A stretch of 64,000 bases of DNA from contig DHVP01000042.1 of the NCBI GenBank assembly GCA_002412715.1, positions 144,489 to 208,488 of the forward strand, given 5' to 3'. Below are positions 9,652-17,239 of this stretch, in pieces. The notes below the pieces were generated by a model. It had not been told where the DNA came from. It did no database searches and saw only the letters and a list, made by a program, of their open reading frames with translations. Source of the DNA: Deltaproteobacteria bacterium UBA5205 (GTDB taxonomy: Bacteria; Desulfobacterota; Syntrophorhabdia; Syntrophorhabdales; Syntrophorhabdaceae). Position 1 is the stretch's first letter. Each line of letters opens with the position of its first letter. A program made the position numbers and the translations under genes.

Positions 9652-10491
9652 CTAGTTGATGCCGGAATCGAGGAGCATGATAATTTCCCGTGCGACCTTC
9701 GAGGCACAAACAGAAGAGACAAACGTGGTATCGTAATCCGGCGCCAGTTCCACTACATCGGCGCCCATGATCTGCATCCCTTTGAGAACACGAAAATAAT
9801 CCATGACTTCTTTGAACATAAGGCCTCCTGGTTCGGGGGTTGTAACCCCCGCCACCAGAGACGGGTCGAAGACATCCATGTCAAAGCTGAGATAGACCGG
9901 TTCTGCCCCGTCGAGGCACCCAGCGAGCATGGCAGGCGAATCCACGGGAGCCAATTCCTTGAACTCCTGCCGTGTCCCCGACCTTATGCCTATCTGATGC
10001 ATTCGCGATACGCCCAATTCCCTGACCAGCTTCATCACCGTGGCGTGAGAAAGTTTCTGACCCTCGTATTCATCTCTCAAGTCGCAATGAGCATCGAAAT
10101 GTACGATTTGAACCGTGGGAAATTTGTATTTTACGGCCTTCATGATCGGATATGTTACCAGATGTTCACCGCCGAAAAGCAAAGGCTTCCGGCCCTTCTC
10201 CAATATCCCGGCAACCGCGTTCCCAATGGCATCGAGCGACTCCAGAAGATTTCCCGGGGGAAGTTCCAGATCGCCCGTATCCGAAAAGGCTATGTCCTCA
10301 AGGTCAAGGTCAAGGTAAGGGCTGTATGACTCCAGGGTCCATGACGCCCTTCTTATACTGTCGGGACCGAATTTGGATCCGCCCCGGAAAGAAGACGTGA
10401 CATCCAGAGGACAACCCAGCAGCGTTATGCCGGGATGCCCGTCATCGGACCTGGAACACATGTACTGGTTATGAAAAACACCTTTCGTCAC
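9652..10491 (-). CDS. speB: Agmatinase (ureohydrolase family)
   Basis: A 279-residue Mn-dependent ureohydrolase that splits agmatine into putrescine and urea. The metal-binding motifs of the arginase family are all present: GGEH, then IVHFDAHCD, LSHATVM, and YLSFDMDVFDPSL. The start is GTG 10491, with AGAGG five bases away. Together with the pyruvoyl arginine decarboxylase directly upstream it makes putrescine from arginine, feeding the two downstream enzymes. Arginase or guanidinobutyrase activity cannot be excluded from sequence alone, but the neighbours favour agmatinase. Confidence 0.92.
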   Translation of the reverse strand: MTKGVFHNQYMCSRSDDGHPGITLLGCPLDVTSSFRGGSKFGPDSIRRASWTLESYSPYLDLDLEDIAFSDTGDLELPPGNLLESLDAIGNAVAGILEKGRKPLLFGGEHLVTYPIMKAVKYKFPTVQIVHFDAHCDLRDEYEGQKLSHATVMKLVRELGVSRMHQIGIRSGTRQEFKELAPVDSPAMLAGCLDGAEPVYLSFDMDVFDPSLVAGVTTPEPGGLMFKEVMDYFRVLKGMQIMGADVVELAPDYDTTFVSSVCASKVAREIIMLLDSGIN

Positions 10492-10546
10492 TATAGCCTC
10501 TGGAAGTTTCCGATTAAATGAAGGTCCCGACGACAGCAGACTTCAA

Positions 10547-11020
10547 CTAGTCCCACAAGACCACACCGGCGAACACCGCACCGATGTCGACGACTCTAAA
10601 CGTCGCGGAAATGGCCATAATCTCCTTGATTGGCCGCTTCCTCAACTCCATTCCCTTTTCGGCCATCTTCTTGACCTGTTCGAGCACTACGCTTTCTTCC
10701 GCCCTCGCCGAATACTCCATGATCAGACCCGCAAGATTCGGATCTTCCGGTATCCCTATCGCCACGGCGGCGGACACTATCTCTCCCGGAGCATCGCTCG
10801 TAAGAGAGGCGTAAGCCACGGGGACAAGGGCGCCCTGTGGGAGTGCCGCCGGGCGCGGATTTATCTCTGTGCAACCGGGAGGCAATATGCTGCTCATTCT
10901 CACCAGATTCGTGTCGCCCACACCTGAAGCCAGAAGGGCCCCGTCAAAGGCGTTTAACAAAGAAAAACCATCGGACGAACCACTGACAAGAAAAAACTTC
11001 GTGGGTGTTTTGACAATCAA
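10547..11020 (-). CDS. Pyruvoyl-dependent arginine decarboxylase
   Basis: A 157-residue proenzyme that decarboxylates arginine to agmatine. It self-cleaves to create a pyruvoyl group; the expected Ser-Ser cleavage site is seen in NLVRMSSILPPGC, with the beta chain ending at the first Ser. The family blocks FFLVSGSSDGFSLLNAFD and INPRPAALPQGALVPVAY are clear. The start is a TTG at 11020 preceded by GGGAGGTGG with ideal spacing; the open frame extends further upstream but without family similarity. First gene of the four-gene polyamine operon. This non-PLP form is best known from archaea and Chlamydia but also occurs in anaerobic bacteria. Confidence 0.92.
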   Translation of the reverse strand: MIVKTPTKFFLVSGSSDGFSLLNAFDGALLASGVGDTNLVRMSSILPPGCTEINPRPAALPQGALVPVAYASLTSDAPGEIVSAAVAIGIPEDPNLAGLIMEYSARAEESVVLEQVKKMAEKGMELRKRPIKEIMAISATFRVVDIGAVFAGVVLWD

Positions 11021-11104
11021 TGTAACCACCTCCCAAATTTTTTTAGCCCCAGCAGTTCGTGGGCATTCCCATTGCCGCAAAACGTCGAACCATTTGTATA
11101 AATG

Positions 11105-11132
11105 AACGGGCGAAAATAAATCTCGCCCTTTT
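11105..11132. terminator. Weak hairpin between regulator and polyamine operon
   Basis: GGGCGA (11108-11113) pairs with TCGCCC (11123-11128) around a 9-base A/T-rich loop. On the plus strand it is followed by TTTT. On the minus strand, the direction of both flanking genes, the U-tract is poor, so this may only be a weak terminator for the XRE-cupin gene. Confidence 0.35.
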
Positions 11133-11185
11133 CGTATGTTTCCCGTTATGGTTCTTCTTCCTATCTCCTTATCCCGCCAGGGATC

Positions 11186-11740
11186 TCAAAAATTAGGAGG
11201 AGAAGACACCCACAGCAAAACTGCCGTCGCATTTCGTTTATTTATGATGTAGTGCTTCCTGCTTGCCTTATAATAGAAACACTCGCCTTTCTTTACCTTC
11301 TGCGGTTTTCCACCCAGTACGAGTTCGACGCTCCCCGAAAGGACGAAACCGAACTCCTCACCTTCGTGTGGTTCTTCTTCCGGGGTCCTCTCTCCCATAC
11401 CCAGTTCGAGGAGGGCCGGATCCAGAAGCCGGTTCTGCGCCGCCGGGACAAGTATCCGAAAACCCTTCACCCCTTCGATCTCGAGATCGACCCTGTCCTT
11501 GAGCTTAAAGACGATCTTTTCATCAAAGGCGCCGTTGAAGAAATGTGACGGCTTTTCATCGAGAGCATCGAGTATACCGATCAGGCTTTCAACGGACAGG
11601 GACGTAAGATTACGCTCCACCTGCGAGATAAAACCCTTCGTCAGTCCCGCCCGCGTGGCCAGTTCCTCCTGGGTAAGGTTCTTGGCCTGCCTCAGCACTT
11701 TGATTCTTTCCCCTATGCTCATTTCGCCCGATTTCGCCAT
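11186..11740 (-). CDS. XRE-cupin transcriptional regulator (PuuR-like)
   Basis: A 184-residue two-domain regulator. Residues about 8-62 are an XRE helix-turn-helix (IGERIKVLRQAKNLTQEELA followed by GLTKGFISQVERN). The C-terminal half is a small cupin (RTPEEEPHEGEEFGFVLSG) that would bind a small ligand or metal. This architecture is shared by PuuR, the putrescine-responsive repressor, and by several amino-acid-linked regulators. GTG 11752 also opens the frame; ATG 11740 is preferred. It sits between a polyamine operon (same strand, 165 bases downstream) and a divergent ThDP enzyme; the palindrome in the divergent gap suggests it controls itself and that enzyme. Control of the polyamine genes is possible but not shown. 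Confidence 0.88.
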   Translation of the reverse strand: MAKSGEMSIGERIKVLRQAKNLTQEELATRAGLTKGFISQVERNLTSLSVESLIGILDALDEKPSHFFNGAFDEKIVFKLKDRVDLEIEGVKGFRILVPAAQNRLLDPALLELGMGERTPEEEPHEGEEFGFVLSGSVELVLGGKPQKVKKGECFYYKASRKHYIINKRNATAVLLWVSSPPNF

Positions 11741-11760
11741 AACAGTATACACCCACTAAA

Positions 11761-11840
11761 AGTTTACAGTATTAAACTAAATTAGTATTTTTCTTGTCAA
11801 GTCAATTTTTATTTAACTTTCAGGTTCAGTATGCTAAACT
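11761..11840. promoter_or_regulatory. Candidate operator for the XRE-cupin regulator
   Basis: The divergent gap holds an inverted repeat AGTTTA-n6-TAAACT (11761-11778). A second copy of its right half with the same lead-in (CAGTATGCTAAACT, 11827-11840, compared with CAGTATTAAACT, 11767-11778) lies directly before the ThDP gene. The gap is strongly A/T-rich compared with the rest of the region. Binding by the adjacent regulator is inferred from position. Confidence 0.5.
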
Positions 11841-11858
11841 GTGGACTCTGAGCATATT

Positions 11859-13463
11859 ATGCAAGGAAAACAACTAATTAGAGCCTTTTTTCACGAAGCT
11901 GATATATCTCATATCTTCCAATTACCCGGTTTGCATACACTTGCCCTTAATGCGGAGCTTTTTTGCGATCAAAGCATTAAAACGATAACTGCCCGTCATG
12001 AAACAAATCTCGCATTTATGGCCGACGGGTATGCCAGGGCCTCGGGAAAACCGGCCGTTATTCTGATCACCCCCGGTCCGGGACTCGGAAATATCGTGTC
12101 GGGTTGCATGGAGGCTTACTCCGACGACGTGCCCCTTTTTATCCTCCACATCGACACCGACAGAAAGGATATCGGAAAAGGCATCCTCCATGAACTCGAG
12201 GCCCCCGAAAATATTTTCAGGCACTTTATCAAGGCCGTGTTCACAGCCGGCAAACCTGCAAACCTCGATGCGTCCCTGAAGCAGGGATTGAGAACATGCA
12301 TGACTGGCCGCCCCGGCCCCGTACTCGTATCCATTCCCTTCAGTATTCTCGACAAGGAGATCCCCGTATCCGGGCTTTCCGGACAGGGGCGGCAGCCGGA
12401 ACCGGAAAAAGCAGACGCCGGGGGGCTGCAAGCCTTCCTGGGGGACCTGAAACGCATTCTGGACGGCAAGGACAGGCCGGTCCTCCTGGGCGGCAAGGCC
12501 CTTATGGGAACACACATGGGGGAACTGGTGGAGGATATCTGCGGCCGCGCCCGAATACCTTTTTTGACCTCAACGGGAGGAAAGGGGGTCGTCAGCGACA
12601 GGAGCATTTTCTCTCTCGGAAATATCATGGCAAAGGGTCTGGCCCGCGAGATTCTCGGATCCGCCGATCTTGTCATTGCAGCCGGGACACGGCTGCGTGA
12701 GGTGGATGCAAAGAGACGCGGCGTCCGGATCAAGGATCTCGTACACATTGATATCGATGACCGGTGGATACACAAGAACTATCCCGCGATGATCCACTTC
12801 ACAGGGGACATCGGCCGCGCCCTTGAAGGGCTGTCGGCGATCGTCGGTAAAAGGGCTTTTTCCTGGGACCTTGTCCGGTTGAAGAACCAGCAGACATCGG
12901 AAATAGCCTCCCTGAAGGAGTCGGCCGGCGGTTATGGCCTGGTTGACCTTCTGCGCGGCGTCATCCCCGATACGACCATGGTCGTCTGTGACCTCAACAT
13001 GCCATCTTACTGGGCGGAATATTACCTGCCCGTCTACTTTCAGAGAAGCTTTATCATGCCCCGCGGGATATCACCCATTTTTTATTCACTCGCGGCTGCC
13101 GTGGGGGCGAAAACGGCCCGGCCCGACCTTCCCTGTCTGGCCCTATGCGGTGACGGCGGCGGGCTTCCGCAGATGGCTGAACTCGCGACGATCATGAAGT
13201 ACAACATCCCTCTCGTTATCTTCGTCCATAACAACAGCTCTTACTCCATCCTCGAGGATGCCATGCAGAGCCGCCATCAGATAACCGGTTCCATGAAACT
13301 GACCAATCCCGATTTCGTCAAACTCGCCCGTGCCTTCGGAATAAAGGCACGACGAACGCGAAGCCTCCGCGGACTCAGGGACATCTTTTTGCGCGATGTC
13401 CGCTGGGATGAACCTTTCCTCGTGGAATTCGTCGATACGGTCTCATCACCCCCCTGGAAATAG
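11859..13463 (+). CDS. Thiamine-diphosphate-dependent enzyme of the acetolactate synthase/decarboxylase family
   Basis: A ThDP enzyme of about 534 residues with the three-domain layout of acetolactate synthase and 2-oxoacid decarboxylases. Cofactor signatures: the catalytic Glu in ARHETNLAFMADGYA near residue 45 and the ThDP motif LCGDGGGLPQ...VFVHNNSSYS near residue 430-465. The middle domain carries GKALMGTH. The start could be ATG 11859 or GTG 11841; neither has a clear ribosome site, and homologues start near the ATG. It has no small regulatory subunit gene beside it and is not in a valine/isoleucine operon, so I do not call it biosynthetic ilvB. Substrate unknown; divergent from an XRE-cupin regulator. 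Confidence 0.82.
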   Translation: MQGKQLIRAFFHEADISHIFQLPGLHTLALNAELFCDQSIKTITARHETNLAFMADGYARASGKPAVILITPGPGLGNIVSGCMEAYSDDVPLFILHIDTDRKDIGKGILHELEAPENIFRHFIKAVFTAGKPANLDASLKQGLRTCMTGRPGPVLVSIPFSILDKEIPVSGLSGQGRQPEPEKADAGGLQAFLGDLKRILDGKDRPVLLGGKALMGTHMGELVEDICGRARIPFLTSTGGKGVVSDRSIFSLGNIMAKGLAREILGSADLVIAAGTRLREVDAKRRGVRIKDLVHIDIDDRWIHKNYPAMIHFTGDIGRALEGLSAIVGKRAFSWDLVRLKNQQTSEIASLKESAGGYGLVDLLRGVIPDTTMVVCDLNMPSYWAEYYLPVYFQRSFIMPRGISPIFYSLAAAVGAKTARPDLPCLALCGDGGGLPQMAELATIMKYNIPLVIFVHNNSSYSILEDAMQSRHQITGSMKLTNPDFVKLARAFGIKARRTRSLRGLRDIFLRDVRWDEPFLVEFVDTVSSPPWK

Positions 13464-13505
13464 AGACCAGAGACGGGGCCAGAACCGGGGATCAGGGGGA
13501 TCGGA

Positions 13506-14288
13506 TTATTCGTGCCGGGCCGGCGTTCCGCAGACGGCACACAGTGGGTTTTTCTCGATAGCGATGTTCTGAAAGGTCATGGTCATGCCTGAAAAATACA
13601 GAAGCGTTCCCGCCAGCGAGGGCGCATGGCCGAGAATGAGCTTGGCAGCTTCCAGGGCTTGCATGGATCCTACGAGCGCAGGCAGCATCCCCACCACCCC
13701 TTTTCTCTTCGCGTCCTCGGAGATGTGTGCGAAAAGGCACTCGAAACACGGGGTCTCACCGGGGATAAAGGTCGAAACCATTCCCGAAAACCCCTCGACC
13801 CCTCCATAGATCAGGGGTATTCCACTTCGTACAGATGCCAGGTTCAGGGAACGACGCGTCCTGATGTTGTCCAGGGCATCGATGACCACGTGGCAACCGC
13901 CGATTATCTCCTGCGCATTGCCCTCATTAATATCCGTCTGAATCGCCTCGATCCGGGAATAGGGGTTGAGTCTCTCAAGCTTGTCAAGGCCCGATAATAC
14001 CTTCGGCTCGCCGATATCGGCCGTGAAGTGGAGTATTTGCCTGTTCAGGTTTGAGAGCTCCACCCTGTCGCGGTCGACGAGCCGGATACGACCCACTCCG
14101 GCGGCGGCAAGATAATATGCCGAAACGGACCCCAATCCTCCCGCGCCGGCGATACAAACCTTCGCTCCTTTGAGGAGTTTCTGGCCCTCGCGTCCGACGG
14201 CCGGGATCATCATCTGCCGGGAATAGCGTTCTTCTTCCTCGGCGGTGAAGTGTATAGGCTGACTATGGCCTTCCTTTTTGCCGGTCAT
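13506..14288 (-). CDS. ThiF/MoeB/HesA family adenylyltransferase (E1-like)
   Basis: A 260-residue ThiF-family enzyme that would adenylate the C-terminal Gly-Gly of a small sulfur carrier. Seen: RYSRQMMIPAVGREGQ at the start, nucleotide-binding GAGGLGSVSAYYLAAAGVG, RVELSNLNRQILH, and two Zn-binding Cys pairs (CFECLF and CAVCGTP). A MoaD/ThiS-like carrier ending in GG is encoded 5.6 kb away, next to two molybdenum enzymes, so a role in molybdopterin synthesis (MoeB) is plausible; thiamine (ThiF) is the alternative. It shares a unit with the DUF2156 gene upstream, 9 bases away, and converges on the ThDP gene. Confidence 0.85.
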   Translation of the reverse strand: MTGKKEGHSQPIHFTAEEEERYSRQMMIPAVGREGQKLLKGAKVCIAGAGGLGSVSAYYLAAAGVGRIRLVDRDRVELSNLNRQILHFTADIGEPKVLSGLDKLERLNPYSRIEAIQTDINEGNAQEIIGGCHVVIDALDNIRTRRSLNLASVRSGIPLIYGGVEGFSGMVSTFIPGETPCFECLFAHISEDAKRKGVVGMLPALVGSMQALEAAKLILGHAPSLAGTLLYFSGMTMTFQNIAIEKNPLCAVCGTPARHE

Positions 14289-14297
14289 CGCTCAATG

Positions 14298-15212
14298 TCA
14301 CCGTTTCAAAGTTATCCTGTATTTCTTCACGAAATGATCGGGACCATATGAAAGCTTGGCATCTCTGAGTCCGGGTATCCCGAGGTCCTGTTCGCGATTG
14401 ACGAATTTCACGTTATGCCATTTTCTCGCACAGAATTGCTGATTGATGAGCTGATACAGACCGGGTACTTCAGGATCGGCCTTTTCTATATGAATGACCG
14501 CCATGTCACTTGCCATGCTTTCTCCGAGAGTGAAGGCCTTCACCTCGCCATCCACCAGTATAACGGCCCCGGCGACTTCCAGCGCCCGAAAGCTGCTCAG
14601 GATTTCCTTCGTTGCCTCCCACTCCCCCAGCAGATTCAGGTCCTCTTTACAGCGGCGCGCAAGACACCATTTTTCCTGGACCTCGAGGCAGGCCCCGATA
14701 TGCCGCTCCTCAAGCTCTTCGTATACGTAGGACTGGTATGCGCGGTAAAACTGATTGATATGATTGCGTTTCGTCCTGTGTTTGTTGCCCGCGAGATCGA
14801 TGAGGTCCTGTGTCAGGTAAACATAATCGAAATGCTCCCGCCTTTCTTCCACCTCAAGCCCCGGCAGGCTTGACGATTCAAGGGCAAGCTTTTCGTCCGC
14901 CCGCTCGATGCAAGGTTCGGCAATCCCCTTATGCTCCTTGAGCCACTCAAGAAGCATCCTGACAACCTCCGTGCTCCCCGGCGGCCCGGCGGGCCCCATG
15001 GCAAAGCACGGGCCGTCGCCTTCCCTTCCGATAAGACAGAGCCAGTCTCTGTGGACCGACCACTGAAAATCATAATGGTTTCTCCAGATGAAAAGGTTGG
15101 TGAAAGTAAATTCCGATGTACCCGGCCGGTAGTCCCGCAAAATGCCCGACATGAATTGCCTGTCATCGAGCTCGATGGGCTTGAATAAAGGAAACCGGGG
15201 AAGAGACTGCAT
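14298..15212 (-). CDS. DUF2156 family protein (GNAT-fold, lysylphosphatidylglycerol synthase C-terminal-like)
   Basis: A 304-residue soluble protein of the DUF2156 family, the same double-GNAT fold as the catalytic domain of MprF-type aminoacyl-phosphatidylglycerol transferases, but without the membrane domain. Characteristic blocks are FTNLFIWRNHYDFQW, the basic TKRNHINQFYRAY, AFTLGESMASDMAVIHIEKAD and the C-terminal YGPDHFVKKYRI. Stand-alone DUF2156 proteins are common in anaerobes; their acceptor substrate is not known to me. Probably co-transcribed with the ThiF-like gene downstream. Confidence 0.82.
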   Translation of the reverse strand: MQSLPRFPLFKPIELDDRQFMSGILRDYRPGTSEFTFTNLFIWRNHYDFQWSVHRDWLCLIGREGDGPCFAMGPAGPPGSTEVVRMLLEWLKEHKGIAEPCIERADEKLALESSSLPGLEVEERREHFDYVYLTQDLIDLAGNKHRTKRNHINQFYRAYQSYVYEELEERHIGACLEVQEKWCLARRCKEDLNLLGEWEATKEILSSFRALEVAGAVILVDGEVKAFTLGESMASDMAVIHIEKADPEVPGLYQLINQQFCARKWHNVKFVNREQDLGIPGLRDAKLSYGPDHFVKKYRITLKR

Positions 15213-15297
15213 CCTTCTATTGAAGCTGAAATAACGGGGTTTGTCAAGGGAGTGAAAAGGATGTCCCTGTTCCCTATTCCCTCACTTTTGTGTTACA

Positions 15298-16266
15298 ATG
15301 ACTTGCGTGGACAGAAAGGACCTCGCCGTCGAAATGAAAATGGACCTCAACAAGATCCACCATATCAGCGATTCACTCTCGACATATCTTCAGGGCAAGG
15401 AACGGCCGCTGGGCTTATCGCTTATCTCCTTCTTTTCACGGGGGCACCTTCTGATCGAAGACCTTCCGGGCCTCGGAAAAACAACACTGGCTATCGGGAT
15501 CGCCAAGTCCCTCGGCCTGTCATTCGGCCGTATTCAATGCACGAGCGATCTTCTTCCCACGGATATCACCGGCCTGTCGATCTACAACAAGACATCGGGA
15601 GAATTCGAATTCCACCCGGGGCCGATCTTCAACAACATCGTTCTGTGCGATGAAATCAACCGTGCAACACCGAAGACCCAGAGCGCCCTCCTCGAGGCAA
15701 TGGAGGAAAAGCAGGTCACCATCGAGGGGAAGACATACAAACTCCCCAGGCTCTTCTGCGTTATAGCCACACAGAATCCGGCCGAGCAGTTCGGGACCTT
15801 TCCTCTTCCCGAATCGCAGCTCGATCGTTTCATGATGAAGATAAGCATCGGCTATCCTTCCCGGCAGGCGGAGAAGGAAATCCTCAAGATCGGCAGCAAG
15901 AGAGAGGACATATATCTAATCGAGCCTGTCGTCAGTCAGGATGAGGTATCGCGGCTGCAGGACGAGATATCTTGCAGCATTCATGTTTCGGACAAGATCC
16001 TCGAATACACACTTTCGATCATACAGGAAACAAGGACGAGCCAATATCTCTCGGCGGGCCTCTCAACCAGGGGAGCGCTTACAATCATCAATACCGCAAG
16101 GACCAATGCTTTCTTCCACGACAGGGATTTCGTCATACCCGAGGACATAAGAGACCTCGTTGAATACACAATACCTCACCGCGTGATCTTCAAGGAAGAG
16201 TATGAGAACCTCAACAAAAGGGAGATTGTACGATCAATCGTAGACGTCGTCCCCACACCCCTGTAA
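15298..16266 (+). CDS. MoxR-family AAA+ ATPase
   Basis: A 322-residue MoxR-type AAA+ ATPase, a chaperone-like protein that usually works with a DUF58/VWA partner. It shows Walker A GLGKTTLAI, Walker B IVLCDEINRA, sensor 1 VIATQNPAEQFGTFPLPESQLDRF, and the C-terminal lid with STRGALTIINTARTNA. ATG 15298 gives the full frame; ATG at 15334 or 15340 are alternatives with somewhat better agreement with homologues. It heads a MoxR-DUF58-transglutaminase operon, a conserved three-gene arrangement in proteobacteria. Confidence 0.92.
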   Translation: MTCVDRKDLAVEMKMDLNKIHHISDSLSTYLQGKERPLGLSLISFFSRGHLLIEDLPGLGKTTLAIGIAKSLGLSFGRIQCTSDLLPTDITGLSIYNKTSGEFEFHPGPIFNNIVLCDEINRATPKTQSALLEAMEEKQVTIEGKTYKLPRLFCVIATQNPAEQFGTFPLPESQLDRFMMKISIGYPSRQAEKEILKIGSKREDIYLIEPVVSQDEVSRLQDEISCSIHVSDKILEYTLSIIQETRTSQYLSAGLSTRGALTIINTARTNAFFHDRDFVIPEDIRDLVEYTIPHRVIFKEEYENLNKREIVRSIVDVVPTPL

Positions 16267-17141
16267 TCAAAATATCCAAAGCAGGCTTCATCTATATAGC
16301 GCTCACCATTTTTCTCGGTATAGCGGCGGCGAACACCAACAATAACCTGGTCTTTCTCGTGGTTTCGGCCCTGCTCAGTTTCATGAGCATTTCCGGTATC
16401 TTCGGAAAGACCAACCTTTCAAAGCTGGACCTTGCGATTGAGTTTCCCCAGGAGGTCTACGCGGGGAGCCAGGTGCCCGTTAAGATAACCGTGGAAAACC
16501 GGCGCAGGTTTTTACCGGCCTTCCTCATCGGCCTGACCGCGGAAAGGATTTCGGCGCTTCTTCCTTTTACACCGAGCAGGGGCGCCTCGTCCCTGTATGC
16601 CAATGTGACCTTTCAGGAACGTGGGCTCCATACCATCGAGAATCCCCATGTCTTCTCCCCGTTCCCTTTCAGTTTCTTTACTCGCTTCAAGAAACTGCAT
16701 CGGACCTACACGATCACAGTGCTGCCAAGACTGAAAGCCTGCGATCTGGCGAGCCTTTACCGCAAGGAGCGCAAATCAAGGGGAGAGAACGTATCAGATA
16801 AGATCGGTTACGATGCGGATATCGTTTCCATCAGGGAGTACGTACGCGGAGACCCTATCAAGTATATCCACTGGAAGGCAACGGCCAAGACCGGCAAACT
16901 GAAAACAAAAGAACACTCGTCACTTTCCTATCAACCGGTCGTTATCGAATTCGAAAAGGTCTTCATAAAAGACATCGAGGACCGCATTTCCTGTGTGGCC
17001 TACACGATCGTCCAGCTTCTGAAGAACAACGTCCCCGTCGGACTCAAGATAAACGGACGGATGTATCCGCCTGATGTGACCGGGATACACAGGATGAACA
17101 TGTTGAGAGAACTGGCGTTGTATGGGAAAGAGGGGTTATAG
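16233..17141 (+). CDS. DUF58 domain membrane protein, apparently with a non-canonical start codon
   Basis: A DUF58 protein of about 302 residues. The N-terminus is Arg-rich (NRRRRPHTP) followed by two membrane segments (AGFIYIALTIFLGIAAA and NLVFLVVSALLSF); the DUF58 core is near the end with REYVRGDPIKYIHWKATAK. The first in-frame ATG/GTG/TTG is GTG 16359, which would remove the first membrane segment. Upstream, the frame is open to a stop at 16203 without a usual start. ATC at 16233 lies 8 bases after GGGAG and would give the basic N-terminus expected for the family; ATC at 16266 (overlapping the moxR stop as TAATC) is the other candidate. The stop codon lies in a heptad repeat. Partner of the MoxR ATPase. 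Confidence 0.8.
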   Translation: MNRRRRPHTPVIKISKAGFIYIALTIFLGIAAANTNNNLVFLVVSALLSFMSISGIFGKTNLSKLDLAIEFPQEVYAGSQVPVKITVENRRRFLPAFLIGLTAERISALLPFTPSRGASSLYANVTFQERGLHTIENPHVFSPFPFSFFTRFKKLHRTYTITVLPRLKACDLASLYRKERKSRGENVSDKIGYDADIVSIREYVRGDPIKYIHWKATAKTGKLKTKEHSSLSYQPVVIEFEKVFIKDIEDRISCVAYTIVQLLKNNVPVGLKINGRMYPPDVTGIHRMNMLRELALYGKEGL

Positions 17142-17161
17142 GTTATAGGTTATGGGTCAGA
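17134..17161 (+). repeat. Heptad repeat site A (GGTRATR-type units)
   Basis: Four 7-base units in a row: GGTTATA, GGTTATA, GGTTATG, GGTCAGA. The stop codon of the DUF58 gene (TAG, 17139-17141) falls inside the first two units. Same unit type as sites B, C and D; here only one arm is clear. Confidence 0.75.
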
Positions 17162-17239
17162 GGGGAATTATGGGGATAATATTCGGATGGGCGAAAGGGC
17201 CTGAAATGGTAAGATCCCAGCTTGCAGGGTTGAAGAGAA

